A DNA stretch of 64,000 bases from an uncultured Bacteroidales bacterium (GTDB lineage: Bacteria; Bacteroidota; Bacteroidia; Bacteroidales; P3), in contig ONBK01000003.1 in the NCBI GenBank assembly GCA_900316055.1, forward strand, positions 90,078-154,077. The letters run 5' to 3'. Of the stretch, positions 1 through 8,123 are shown piece by piece. Made by a program: the position numbers and the translations under genes. Under the pieces are notes generated by a model. The model was given only the letters and a program-made list of their open reading frames with translations. It searched no databases and had not been told where the DNA came from. Numbering within the stretch: the stretch's first letter is position 1; each line of letters begins with the position of its first letter.

Positions 1-1001
1 TAAAGGTTATCGACTTCGTTTTTCCGTTGATGACTTTCCATAAGTTAAATGATGACTATTTCAACGGTTCGTCACTCATAGAATATCATGGCGAGGCTAT
101 TAACATTACAGTTACTGGATTAAAAAGTATCGATATCACTCGCACTGCTCAGTTTGAGACAGTTCGCCACAATACCAAATTGAGTTATTTGCCTGCTGAG
201 CGTAACCTGCTCTCGGTTATTCCTGAACTCGATGCCAAGTATCGGTCATCAACGTTTGATGTGATGTTTAACTCGGTTATCGAGTTTAACGAGGCAAACG
301 AAATGTTTGGCGAAAAGAAACCGCTCAAGCTTTCCATACTTAAGGGTATGGAGTATTATCATGAAGGTCATGCCGATTATGTGCGCTTTGCTGAACATCA
401 TAAACCGATGAAACTGGAGTATATGTCAAGCGGCGTACAAGCTGCTGTGCCAGTATCCATTATGTCAAGATATCTATGTGAAATCACGGGTACCTTATCT
501 AAGCGTACGCCGTTGAATGCACAAGGTGGTTTCAGTCCCGATTTCAACTCCGATTTTGAGCATGACAGGCTTAGCTACTACAACTATCCGCAACTCTTTG
601 TTGAGGAGCCAGAGCAGCACCTCTTCCCTCAGTCCCAAGCAGAACTGATTGAAGAATTGCTCATCAATCAGCAGATGGCTTTCCAAAAAACGCAACAGAT
701 GGGTTACTTGTTTATTACCACCCACAGTCCATATATCTTGTCCGTGATTAATATATTCCTCTTGGCAGGTAAACTGAAGAAAATGGATTCTTTCAGCGAG
801 AAGGTTGAAAAAATAACCAACGTTGCCATTGCTCCCAGGGATATGTCTATTTATTCTATTGAAAACGGCAAGTTTGTGTCGCGTATGGATAGCGATACAG
901 GAATGATTGGCGGCAACTACCTTGATTCGGTTTCAGAGGTGATGTCCGACAGGTTTAACAAGCTCTATCGTTTGTATGTGAACGAGTTTGCAAAGAAATA
1001 G
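1..1001 (+). CDS. AAA-type ATPase (OLD/ABC-like), 5' end outside the window
   Basis: The reading frame is open to the left edge, so the N-terminus with the Walker A loop is outside the window; the TTG and ATG codons at 27 and 30 are internal. Visible parts are a YLPAER segment, an ABC-signature-like SSGVQ segment, a Walker B motif (LFVEEPEQHLFP) and the switch histidine motif (TTHSPYIL). This is the C-terminal half of an AAA_15/AAA_21-type ATPase. It lies 9 bp before a small nuclease-like gene and is paralogous to the ATPase at 4555, so the two probably belong to the same kind of ATPase/effector module. A role in phage defence is inferred from family and context. Confidence 0.85.
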   Translation, partial: KVIDFVFPLMTFHKLNDDYFNGSSLIEYHGEAINITVTGLKSIDITRTAQFETVRHNTKLSYLPAERNLLSVIPELDAKYRSSTFDVMFNSVIEFNEANEMFGEKKPLKLSILKGMEYYHEGHADYVRFAEHHKPMKLEYMSSGVQAAVPVSIMSRYLCEITGTLSKRTPLNAQGGFSPDFNSDFEHDRLSYYNYPQLFVEEPEQHLFPQSQAELIEELLINQQMAFQKTQQMGYLFITTHSPYILSVINIFLLAGKLKKMDSFSEKVEKITNVAIAPRDMSIYSIENGKFVSRMDSDTGMIGGNYLDSVSEVMSDRFNKLYRLYVNEFAKK

Positions 1002-1010
1002 GAGTGAAGT

Positions 1011-1538
1011 ATGGCAAATCGTAGTGACATAATAAACACGCTTCGCAAGGCTTATCCTGATGTCGATAATTGCCTGTTGCCTTCCACTGGCGACGCACAT
1101 GTAGTTGATGCGGGCATATCCCAATTCTCTGCCGATGCCAACATTCCAGGGTTCGATATCTCAAACCCTAACAATCGCCCGATGTTTCTGCTCCAAATTG
1201 ATGGCAAACTGTTGACTTCATCTATGAGAAAAGTAGGTCAATGTGATTGTGCCATTGTGAGCGACAATGAAATCAGCTTTGTAGAGCTTAAAACCGATGC
1301 TGTTGCTCCCAATGAGAAAAACTGCGATAAAGCCGAGTTGCAGATATTCACCACTATTATGCGGATCAATTGGGCGTTGAGTCGGGCAGGTGCCAGCCTC
1401 GTGCCTTTGGCCAACCTCGAAAGCTATGTGTGCTTCAAAAGTTATCCAGCCGTGAACGCAGAATTGCAGAGCCGTCAGCTAAGGTTCTTTAATAATACAG
1501 ATGTACCGCTTTGTTACAGTAATAAGAAAACTCTTTAA
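1011..1538 (+). CDS. Small PD-(D/E)XK-like nuclease partner of the ATPase
   Basis: A 175-aa protein starting at ATG 9 bp after the ATPase gene. The core shows an Asp (about D79, in CDCAIV), a short turn, then a beta strand with E92-x-K94 (FVELKT). This spacing is typical of a PD-(D/E)XK nuclease active site, followed by a helix (about residues 100-115). The Walker-containing upstream gene and this gene probably form one operon and one complex, with the ATPase controlling the nuclease. I do not recognise a named family. The gene at 5687 holds the same position after the paralogous ATPase and has a similar but less convincing motif. Confidence 0.6.
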   Translation: MANRSDIINTLRKAYPDVDNCLLPSTGDAHVVDAGISQFSADANIPGFDISNPNNRPMFLLQIDGKLLTSSMRKVGQCDCAIVSDNEISFVELKTDAVAPNEKNCDKAELQIFTTIMRINWALSRAGASLVPLANLESYVCFKSYPAVNAELQSRQLRFFNNTDVPLCYSNKKTL

Positions 1539-1549
1539 AAACGATACGA

Positions 1550-1666
1550 ATGTCTCTCACCGAAATACAATCCCTCTTGGACGCTCATTGTGATGAGATT
1601 ATTTCTGGTATCACCATTGGGAAATACTTAGGTAGAGCGGTATCTGTAGAAACAATGTGTAATTAG
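1550..1666 (+). CDS. Short ORF of 38 aa, probable gene remnant
   Basis: ATG at 1550, 11 bp after the previous stop; 38 codons then TAG. The first 25 residues read like a normal N-terminus with a helix (TEIQSLLDAH) and a short strand, but the ORF ends abruptly. It may be the 5' stump of a third gene of the ATPase/nuclease operon whose remainder was deleted. No family is recognised, and it may not be translated. Confidence 0.3.
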   Translation: MSLTEIQSLLDAHCDEIISGITIGKYLGRAVSVETMCN

Positions 1667-1679
1667 AAAATAAAAATAT

Positions 1680-1880
1680 ATGGCAAAATTTATTGAATTG
1701 ACAGATTTTGAAGGAGAGAAAGTCTTTGTAAACGTAGAGCATATTATTAAAGTACGCCCGGACAAGGATGGCTCGTACATCTATTTCGACCAAACAACCA
1801 ATAATGGCAGTTATTTGCATCCGATTCCGTTGCACATATCTGAAAGTTATGAGGAAATAAAATCTATGATGCAAAGTTGA
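1680..1880 (+). CDS. Small FlbD-like protein, 66 aa
   Basis: Starts with ATG at 1680. The protein has the pattern of FlbD-like small beta-rich proteins: an N-terminal FIELTDFEGEKVFVN strand pair, a central IIKV...YIYF pair and a C-terminal SESYEEI helix. The match is by eye to the general FlbD-like layout and not to flagellar function, since no flagellar genes are here. It sits 25 bp ahead of a Cas2-like gene and is likely co-transcribed with it. Confidence 0.5.
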   Translation: MAKFIELTDFEGEKVFVNVEHIIKVRPDKDGSYIYFDQTTNNGSYLHPIPLHISESYEEIKSMMQS

Positions 1881-1905
1881 GTGACCTTTAAAGAGAAGTG
1901 TTCTT

Positions 1906-2175
1906 ATGGTATATATAGTTTCATATGATTTAGTGGAGCCCGGTCGGCGTTATGAAGATTTGATTAATCGAATAAAACAAGAGAAGGTTTGGGCAAGGTT
2001 AGGTGGTTCTGCATATCTTGTGGAAAGTAGTTTGACGGCAGTGGAATTAAGAGACTGTTTTAAAGAGGTCTTAGATGGTAACGATAAATTGTATGTTGGA
2101 GTGGTTACCGCTCCAGCAGCATGGTACGGCTTGTCTGACCAAGTAAGTGCGTGGATAAAAGATAATTTGAAATAA
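1906..2175 (+). CDS. Cas2-like (SinR/VapD-type ferredoxin fold) small protein
   Basis: An 89-aa protein that begins with a beta strand ending in an Asp (MVYIVSYDL), followed by a helix, a LGGSAYLVES strand and a C-terminal helix. This is the order seen in Cas2-superfamily proteins such as the SinR-family and VapD toxins. Cas2-fold proteins of this kind occur outside CRISPR loci, and no CRISPR array or cas1 is present here. The stop (TAA, 2173-2175) overlaps the ATG of the next gene by one base, which indicates translational coupling to the membrane protein that follows. Whether it cleaves RNA is unknown. Confidence 0.55.
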   Translation: MVYIVSYDLVEPGRRYEDLINRIKQEKVWARLGGSAYLVESSLTAVELRDCFKEVLDGNDKLYVGVVTAPAAWYGLSDQVSAWIKDNLK

Positions 2176-2984
2176 TGGAAAGTTATGATAACGAGAGAAA
2201 GATTGTAAGGTTGCACCTGATTTATTGGGCTGTAATCTTCATTCTTTTAGCAATTTTTCTGTTATTGATAGCACCTGGCTGTGTTAATCAAAAAGCATTT
2301 GAGAATTTCTCATTTGCTTCTACTCTTATATCGATAGTCTTGGCTGTAGTATCCATAGTGTTCTCTTTTCGAACCAAATCGAATGCCAGTGAAAACATAG
2401 CAGGCATTAGAGAGATTGAACGAAATATCGAATCGAAACTTCAAAAGTTTGATTCTCTTAAGAATGAAATTGTGGATGAAGTTAAGGGAATTACTAGACC
2501 TATAGAGGATGATGTGAGTAGTATTCGTCAAGGTCAAATGGAAGCATCTACTCAGATGCAAAGAATGTTAGAGAAAATGGCCCAAAAAAGTGTGGGTTCA
2601 GGAGACTCGGATGGCAAATTGTTGAGTTCGGCCTCATTTTATGGTAATGTGATGATGTATGCTTTATGCAAGGCTAAACAAAGTGGCAAGGCAATAGATA
2701 TGCAGAAAATTGGACTTGACTTTAATGATAATTATGACTACTTTTGGGGGTTTTGGGTTGCACTGACTGCATTGAAAGGTCGTCCGTTTGAATATGTAGA
2801 AAGTGGACGCATAATTACCGTTACAAAATTCGATGAGACGCAATTGGGTGACATGGAATACTGGAAAGCCAAAATAAATATCTATAAGGATAAAGCGGAG
2901 GTCAAGAAGTACATGGATACTGTAGACGAGTATTTTTCAGAGGGTGGTACTAAGCCTAAAGGAGAGGAGACGTCTTCTTTATAA
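2175..2984 (+). CDS. Membrane-anchored coiled-coil protein, unknown function
   Basis: 269 aa. Two hydrophobic segments (about residues 16-35 and 47-65) form an N-terminal membrane hairpin. A Lys/Glu/Ile-rich heptad region follows (about 75-140, with EIERNIESKLQKFDSLKN and a second stretch), then a globular C-terminal part. Its start overlaps the stop of the Cas2-like gene, so the two are coupled. The architecture (membrane anchor, coiled coil, soluble domain, small nuclease-fold partner) is compatible with an effector/sensor pair. No domain is recognised and the function is unknown. Confidence 0.6.
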   Translation: MESYDNERKIVRLHLIYWAVIFILLAIFLLLIAPGCVNQKAFENFSFASTLISIVLAVVSIVFSFRTKSNASENIAGIREIERNIESKLQKFDSLKNEIVDEVKGITRPIEDDVSSIRQGQMEASTQMQRMLEKMAQKSVGSGDSDGKLLSSASFYGNVMMYALCKAKQSGKAIDMQKIGLDFNDNYDYFWGFWVALTALKGRPFEYVESGRIITVTKFDETQLGDMEYWKAKINIYKDKAEVKKYMDTVDEYFSEGGTKPKGEETSSL

Positions 2985-3239
2985 GCAAGGATTATTGATT
3001 ATCTATATCAACTTCTTGTAAAATATACGGGAAAAAAGTCAGTGCATTATTTTTATTGCGAGAGAAAAAAGCATTTATATAATTAAAAATCGAACTATCA
3101 AAACATCATACATCGCGGAACTCCGTTTTCGGCACCAGACCCGAGTCCTTCAAGATGTACCCTTTAGCAGTATAGATAAAATATCGAACTTTTACATTTA
3201 ACAAGATAATTCACACAAGCTATATTCCTGTTTTTTGTG

Positions 3240-3647
3240 ATGAATAAAAGAGAGACTTTTATACAAGGCGTGATCAACTACCTTAAGATGTCAACATCCG
3301 GGGCTTTGATGATTTCCGGAGCGTGGGGGTCGGGAAAGACTTATTTCATCGACCATACTCTTGTTGACCATCTGAAAGGTGATTACTGACCTGTGAAGAT
3401 TTCTCTCTTCGGATTAGAGAAAGTTGATAACCTGGAAAGACTGATAACTGAAAAATTCTTGGCTGATTATGGCGAAGAAAAAGATGCAGCTTTTTATTCG
3501 GCTGACATCTTACCTCTTCCATCTTACCTCTTACTTCAGCCCGGCTACTTTGCCATCTTCTTCCCGCAGGACGGCCACATGCCGCAACTGAGTGTTGATA
3601 AGCCAACAATGGTGAAGAAAATTGTGGTGAAAGTGGAAATGGGTTAA
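3240..3647 (+). pseudogene. Broken chimera: KAP-type P-loop NTPase start joined to a YhcH/YjgK C-terminus
   Basis: From ATG 3240 the frame gives a KAP-family NTPase N-terminus with a Walker A loop (GAWGSGKTYF), stops at TGA 3387-3389, then continues in the same frame with PVKISLFGLEK, the strand that normally follows in KAP proteins. Near 3500 similarity to KAP ends at a C/T-rich repeat (3503-3537). The rest (PGYFAIFFPQDGHMP ... VKKIVVKV) matches the C-terminus of the YhcH/YjgK/YiaL family. Two unrelated gene remnants have therefore been joined in frame at a simple repeat. Not expected to be functional. Confidence 0.65.
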
Positions 3648-3670
3648 GGTCAAGGTTAAAGTTAAGGTTG
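3643..3670. repeat. Degenerate simple repeat (GGTTAAAGTTAAGG type)
   Basis: Short tandem, imperfect 6-8-bp units of the form GGTTAA/GGTCAA, directly after the end of the YhcH remnant. It belongs to the same loose class as the repeats at 6919, 41881, 42145, 56745 and 60138. Confidence 0.5.
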
Positions 3671-3726
3671 ATTTCAGCAAGGACGCTGATAGGAGACAGT
3701 ATGGAGCAACCCCGATCTAATACACA

Positions 3727-4518
3727 ATGACAAACATAGAACCCGAAATGGAAATCCACGACGTATTTGGCATCAAACCCTACGGAGAGGTTGGCCTTAA
3801 GATTACAGAGGCAGCAATAAAGGGTGTCTCGGCATTCCTTGAGGCGGTGTGCAAACCCGGTGCAGAAGAACTAGGCTATATGATAAAAGACCAGGTTCGG
3901 CGTTGGCGTCTGAACAATATACTACGGATGCTCGAAAAAGCAAAGGGGAAGTTGAGTTTCGATGGTCAGGAGTTAAAAATCTGTGCCAATGCTCGTGTGG
4001 GTCTTTCCATTATGGAAGAAAGTTCAGAGGTCGATGATGATGAACTGCAGGATTTGTGGGCTGGGTTGTTTGTATCCTCCTGCACTCCCGACGGACGGGA
4101 CGACAGCAATATGAATTTTGTGGATTTGCTGCGTCGCATGAGTTCTGTTGAGGCCAGAATTCTCGATTATGCCTGTAATAATTGCAAAAAGGTTATTTAT
4201 CCTAATAGGTTGATTCTGGCAGACGAGTTTTGTATATCGTTTGAAGAACTGTCAAAGATTTCTGGTACTGATGATATCTATCGATTAGATAGCGAGTTGG
4301 ATCATATGCGTTCTCTTGAGTTATTGATGAGTGGCGATACATTGGTTCCTGGTGGCGGCTTTCAGGCAGGAGATGAAGAACTAATCGCTAATATAACACC
4401 AAGTTCTCTCGCATTAAGTTTGTTTTATAAAACCCATGCGATTGGAATCTCACCTGTCGAATTCTGGGGCGAAAAATTGGTTCATAGTAACGAGAAGGAG
4501 AATGTCATAATACAGTGA
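3727..4518 (+). CDS. Abi-alpha (DUF4393)-like protein
   Basis: 263 aa. The N-terminal part holds a helical segment that ends in a conserved-looking KPGAEELG stretch (about residues 44-51). It is followed by the helix pair and the SSEVDDDELQDLWAGLF segment (about 97-115) that I associate with the Abi-alpha/DUF4393 family, linked to abortive infection. The C-terminal half looks like a winged-helix or small alpha/beta region. It is followed 36 bp later by the ATPase gene at 4555 and the small gene at 5687, all in one direction, so the three may form one defence unit. The family call is by eye. Confidence 0.55.
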   Translation: MTNIEPEMEIHDVFGIKPYGEVGLKITEAAIKGVSAFLEAVCKPGAEELGYMIKDQVRRWRLNNILRMLEKAKGKLSFDGQELKICANARVGLSIMEESSEVDDDELQDLWAGLFVSSCTPDGRDDSNMNFVDLLRRMSSVEARILDYACNNCKKVIYPNRLILADEFCISFEELSKISGTDDIYRLDSELDHMRSLELLMSGDTLVPGGGFQAGDEELIANITPSSLALSLFYKTHAIGISPVEFWGEKLVHSNEKENVIIQ

Positions 4519-4554
4519 TTATTTTATTTATAAACTAATTAATTTTTATAAGGT

Positions 4555-5694
4555 ATGTCAGAATATTTGAGGATAGAGAATTTTGGACCTATTGTAGAGG
4601 TTGAGATAGATGATATTCGTCCTTTGTGTGTTTTGATTGGAGAGTCTGGTAGTGGCAAGAGTACTATTATGAAGGTTCTATCTTTATTCCGTTGGATATA
4701 TAAACGGGTTAATTTACGATCTTATTTGAAACATGCCCAAATAAAACGGACACAACTTGGATTCAAAATCAAGCCTTTAATGCGCACATCTGGCATCTAC
4801 GAGTATCTCCGCGCGGATTCAGTGATTGTTTATCGTAGAGATAATTATGAAATCAAGATGGAGAATCGTAGTGTCAATATTAGATTCACGATTGCTCCCG
4901 ATGATTTGTGCTTAGATAAAGTCTGCTTTATTAGTGACAAACGTTCTATGATTCCTGATTTTATTGACAATAAAATGGAACGTAGAATTGCTAATTATTA
5001 TTTACAGGACACAATGGATAACTTTGTGATGGCGTATAAGCAGTCACGCCAGTTGTCCATAGATTTCTTAGGCGTAGATTTTAAAGTGGAGAAGCCAAAG
5101 AATGGGCCGGAACGTCTTACCATTCAAGGCGCTGATGGTGACGAGTTCACGATCGATATGAAGAATGCCTCATCTGGTATTCAGACGGTCACTCCTTTAG
5201 CTATGATCGTCAATCATTACGCTACGCAATATGATGCAGAAGACTCAATGAACACCGCTCTGTTCCAGTATATGAAAGACACTGACATGTTGAAACAGTT
5301 CAGTGCTGTCAAGAACGTTGGTGAGATAACGCGTAGGACAGTTCATGTAATGGTTGAAGAACCGGAATTGAGCCTATATCCTGAAAGTCAGACTCAATTA
5401 ATTGATTTCTTAGTGGAACGCAGTTTTGCTCAGCCACAGCGAGACTATGATATGACACTGATGATGGCTACTCATAGCCCATATATTGTTAACTATTTGA
5501 ATTTGCTTATTAAGCGGGCTGACCGAGGTGTGGATACACCCTATAAAATGTCATTTGATGATATTTCTGCATACGAGGTCAACGGAGGTTTCATTACTTC
5601 TCTGAAGGTTGATGCAGAGCATAGACTGATAGATACACGCTCTTTGTCACAACCAATCTCAGACATCTACGAAGAGTTTAACCACAATGTCTGA
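4555..5694 (+). CDS. AAA-type ATPase (OLD/ABC-like), second copy
   Basis: 379 aa, complete. Walker A at residues 29-36 (GESGSGKS); an ABC-signature-like SSGIQTVTP segment; Walker B with EEPELSLYP; H-loop with ATHSPYIV. The order and the residues between these motifs line up with the truncated ATPase at the left edge, so the two are paralogues. ATPases of this AAA_15/AAA_21 type drive nuclease effectors in many defence systems (for example Septu, Gabija and PARIS), but this one does not match any of those by its partner. The stop overlaps the start of the next gene by 8 bp, indicating coupled translation. Confidence 0.85.
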   Translation: MSEYLRIENFGPIVEVEIDDIRPLCVLIGESGSGKSTIMKVLSLFRWIYKRVNLRSYLKHAQIKRTQLGFKIKPLMRTSGIYEYLRADSVIVYRRDNYEIKMENRSVNIRFTIAPDDLCLDKVCFISDKRSMIPDFIDNKMERRIANYYLQDTMDNFVMAYKQSRQLSIDFLGVDFKVEKPKNGPERLTIQGADGDEFTIDMKNASSGIQTVTPLAMIVNHYATQYDAEDSMNTALFQYMKDTDMLKQFSAVKNVGEITRRTVHVMVEEPELSLYPESQTQLIDFLVERSFAQPQRDYDMTLMMATHSPYIVNYLNLLIKRADRGVDTPYKMSFDDISAYEVNGGFITSLKVDAEHRLIDTRSLSQPISDIYEEFNHNV

Positions 5695-6364
5695 AGAAAC
5701 GATGCTGGAAGATTTGTTGAGAGGCGCAATGCTGGGCTATATTAACCAGCATAGATCAGGTAATCTGGAGGAGTGGTCAACGACACCTACTGTTGTTACA
5801 GAAGACATTCCTGACAAGGTGTTTGGTATCAGAGATGTAAAGGGTACTTCAAACAGCATAAAGTGTGCACCACATACAAGTGAGGCGACATATTATAATG
5901 GTGATGAAAAGCATCAGTATGTTTTGCGTTTTATCCGTTATGAGGAGTTTATTAATCAGTTTAGATCCTATAAAGAAAACGGACAGATAGATAAGGATTG
6001 GACGAAGAACTTGAGCCGCCCCGATTATATGGCCTATGACGTATCTGGACAGAAACATTGTATGATTATCCATGAGTTGTCGCAGGGCAATATCAGGAAC
6101 AAACATAAAGACGGGAAAAAACAACTTCTGAATACGGTTCTATTACTGAGTAAGATACCTGAATTTCAAAGTTTTCTAAACGAGTTTCAAGGGAATTGTT
6201 ATTGCTTTCTTTCTGCACAAGGTTGTGTAGATGTTACGCCAAACAATATGGCTGACAGCTTCATGGAAATTTATAAAAAGCTTCCAGATCCACTTCCAAT
6301 TGACAACTCTTCAATAACGAAACGAGGTTTTAAGGCTTTTGAGACCAAGGTGATAAGACTGTGA
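5687..6364 (+). CDS. Putative nuclease-like partner of the second ATPase
   Basis: 225 aa, starting inside the end of the ATPase gene (8-bp overlap). The central part has an Asp after a Pro (P112-D113, in SRPDYMAYD), then a hydrophobic strand ending in E130-L-S (MIIHELS), then a basic loop and a helix. This is the layout of a PD-(D/E)XK fold but with Ser where Lys is usual, so activity is uncertain. Position and layout parallel the gene at 1011. Likely acts together with the ATPase; function inferred from context only. Confidence 0.5.
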   Translation: MSEETMLEDLLRGAMLGYINQHRSGNLEEWSTTPTVVTEDIPDKVFGIRDVKGTSNSIKCAPHTSEATYYNGDEKHQYVLRFIRYEEFINQFRSYKENGQIDKDWTKNLSRPDYMAYDVSGQKHCMIIHELSQGNIRNKHKDGKKQLLNTVLLLSKIPEFQSFLNEFQGNCYCFLSAQGCVDVTPNNMADSFMEIYKKLPDPLPIDNSSITKRGFKAFETKVIRL

Positions 6365-6406
6365 TAAAGGGAAGGATTGTTTGTACATTATCATATCCTA
6401 TATTTA

Positions 6407-6919
6407 ATGCCATACGAAAAAAAAGCAACGTTTAAGAAGTGGAGTGGAAAGGGGAAAGGTTATAATCGTGAACCCTTAACCTTGAACAATGAACCAGTCC
6501 GTTATAAGCCTAAACATGGAGCGTTAGCTCCGTTGATGTCGGAAGAAGAAAAGAAAAAGGCCGGAATTCATGAGCTTTCATATGACTTTGGATGTCGTAT
6601 CACCCGTTTGTTCCAGTATCTCACGGAGGATGCAGAATATAAAGAATACGTACAGTCTAAGCAGATATATAGGAGTGGTACTTCAATAGGTGCGAATGTG
6701 AGGGAAAGTAAGCATGCTCAGAGCGATGCCGACTTCCTGAGTAAGATGAGCATAGCCTATAAAGAAGCTGATGAGTCAGACTATTGGCTCAACCTCCTTC
6801 ATGACAATGGCTATTTGGATGATGATCAATTTAACTCGCTGAACAAAGATATGACCAGGATTCTGAAAATCCTCACCTCTATAGTAAAAACACTGAATGA
6901 AAAAGTGAAGAAGAAATAA
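6407..6919 (+). CDS. Four-helix-bundle protein (S23 rRNA-intervening-sequence family)
   Basis: I chose the ATG at 6407 over the TTG at 6377. From about residue 50 to 165 the protein shows the family pattern: a helix ending in FGCRITRLFQYL, then QIYRSGTSIGANVRES, SDADFLSKMSIAYKEADESDYWL and a final long helix. Members are common in Bacteroidetes polysaccharide loci and are often of unknown role. The N-terminal 45 residues are low in conservation and contain REPLTLNNEP, encoded by a degenerate GAACC repeat (6468-6497), so this part looks like a later in-frame addition. Confidence 0.75.
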   Translation: MPYEKKATFKKWSGKGKGYNREPLTLNNEPVRYKPKHGALAPLMSEEEKKKAGIHELSYDFGCRITRLFQYLTEDAEYKEYVQSKQIYRSGTSIGANVRESKHAQSDADFLSKMSIAYKEADESDYWLNLLHDNGYLDDDQFNSLNKDMTRILKILTSIVKTLNEKVKKK

Positions 6920-6976
6920 CCTTGAACCATGAACCCAGAACCCTGAACCAAAAGTTTCCCTGAACCATAAGTTCCG
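6919..6976. repeat. Degenerate GAACC-type simple repeat
   Basis: Imperfect tandem units of 7-8 bp built around GAACC(C/A), starting at the stop codon of the four-helix-bundle gene. The same unit occurs inside that gene at 6468-6497. Confidence 0.6.
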
Positions 6977-7090
6977 CACAACCTTAAGCCCCAACCATAG
7001 GGTGGGGAACCTGCTGGGCTCTCAAAATGGTTCAATGACCATCAGGTCTATCTTATAAATAATATTAAAACATTCCAAAACAATATAATT

Positions 7091-7321
7091 ATGGCAAAAT
7101 TTAAAATTGGAGATGTAGTTACTCTTACATCTGGAGGAAATGAAATGACAATAATCGGAATCTATGAAAATGATCCTAACAATTATCATTCAAGTGTAGG
7201 CTATGAAGTTTATAGCCAAAAATTTGGAGGAGCGTCTTCTACTTATTATGGTTGTGCATGGTTTGAAAATGGTTTAAAAAAAGATGATGCCTTTCCTGAA
7301 GAGGCCTTAAAACTTATTTAA
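7091..7321 (+). CDS. YodC-like (DUF2158) small protein
   Basis: 76 aa. The protein starts with FKIGDVVTLTSGGNEMTI and ends with a Cys-Ala-Trp-Phe strand (YYGCAWFENGL), the pattern of the DUF2158/YodC family of small beta-barrel proteins. Function unknown in the family. It stands alone between the defence-like genes on the left and the polysaccharide genes on the right. Confidence 0.7.
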   Translation: MAKFKIGDVVTLTSGGNEMTIIGIYENDPNNYHSSVGYEVYSQKFGGASSTYYGCAWFENGLKKDDAFPEEALKLI

Positions 7322-7347
7322 TAAGATATATTATTTCTTAATTAGTT

Positions 7348-8103
7348 ATGATTAACGTTGGAATTATTGGATGTGGCTTCGTTGGTGGAGCCTTGAAAGA
7401 TTGGTTAGAACACAACAATCCGGAGTGTAAACTTTTCATCAGCGATCCTCCTAAGGGATATAATGATGATTTGAGTAACATCGATATTGCTTTCTTACAA
7501 ATCCATGTCCCTACAGAGGATGACGGAACGCAGGATTTACGTCTTATGACGGAACTGATCAAAAATTTGCCAAATGTGCCGGTGTTTGTTCGCACTACTA
7601 TTCTTCCAGGTACGAGTGACCGACTCTCCAAAGAAACTGGTCATCAGGTATGCTATATGCCAGAGTTCCTCACTGAGCGTACGCACATTGAGGACTTCAA
7701 AAAGCAAACAATGGTTTTCACTGGTGCTCACGAGTTGCTTACCAAGATTTTCGTGGGTAAAAAATTCACCGTTATGACTCCGCTTGAGGCAGAACTTACC
7801 AAGTATATGCACAACGTGTTTGGTGCTTATAAGGTTACTTATTTCAACGCGTGCCGTGAATACTGCGAGCAGATGGGTGCAGACTGGCGTAAGGTGCATA
7901 CTGGTGTGCTGCTGTCTGGTTATATCAACGATACACACACCTACGTACCTGGTCCAGATGGCAAGTTTGGCTATGGTGGTAAGTGCTTCCCGAAGGATGT
8001 TAATGCTTTTGCCAAGATGACGGAGGGTACTCCTTTAGGAACCCTTTTGGAGCACCTTCACGAGTTAAATGTCCACTTCCGTGGGGTGGAAGAGCATATC
8101 TAA
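7348..8103 (+). CDS. UDP-glucose/GDP-mannose dehydrogenase-like protein, short form
   Basis: 251 aa. Rossmann start (INVGIIGCGFVGG), VRTTILPG strand, MPEFLTERT segment, central helix with ELTKYMHNVFGAYKV, and the catalytic-Cys motif GYGGKCFPKD near residue 210. Family members normally run to 390-450 aa with a C-terminal UDP-binding domain, which is missing here, although the protein ends cleanly after the Cys motif. It may be a natural short homologue that oxidises a nucleotide sugar, or it may have lost the reaction. First gene of the polysaccharide cluster, 20 bp before rmlA. Confidence 0.75.
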   Translation: MINVGIIGCGFVGGALKDWLEHNNPECKLFISDPPKGYNDDLSNIDIAFLQIHVPTEDDGTQDLRLMTELIKNLPNVPVFVRTTILPGTSDRLSKETGHQVCYMPEFLTERTHIEDFKKQTMVFTGAHELLTKIFVGKKFTVMTPLEAELTKYMHNVFGAYKVTYFNACREYCEQMGADWRKVHTGVLLSGYINDTHTYVPGPDGKFGYGGKCFPKDVNAFAKMTEGTPLGTLLEHLHELNVHFRGVEEHI

Positions 8104-8123
8104 TAACTTGAAAGTAAAAAGGA

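Noticed and set aside
1906-2175. CRISPR adaptation gene (cas2)
   Set aside because: The protein is Cas2-like in fold only; no cas1, no other cas gene and no repeat-spacer array is present.
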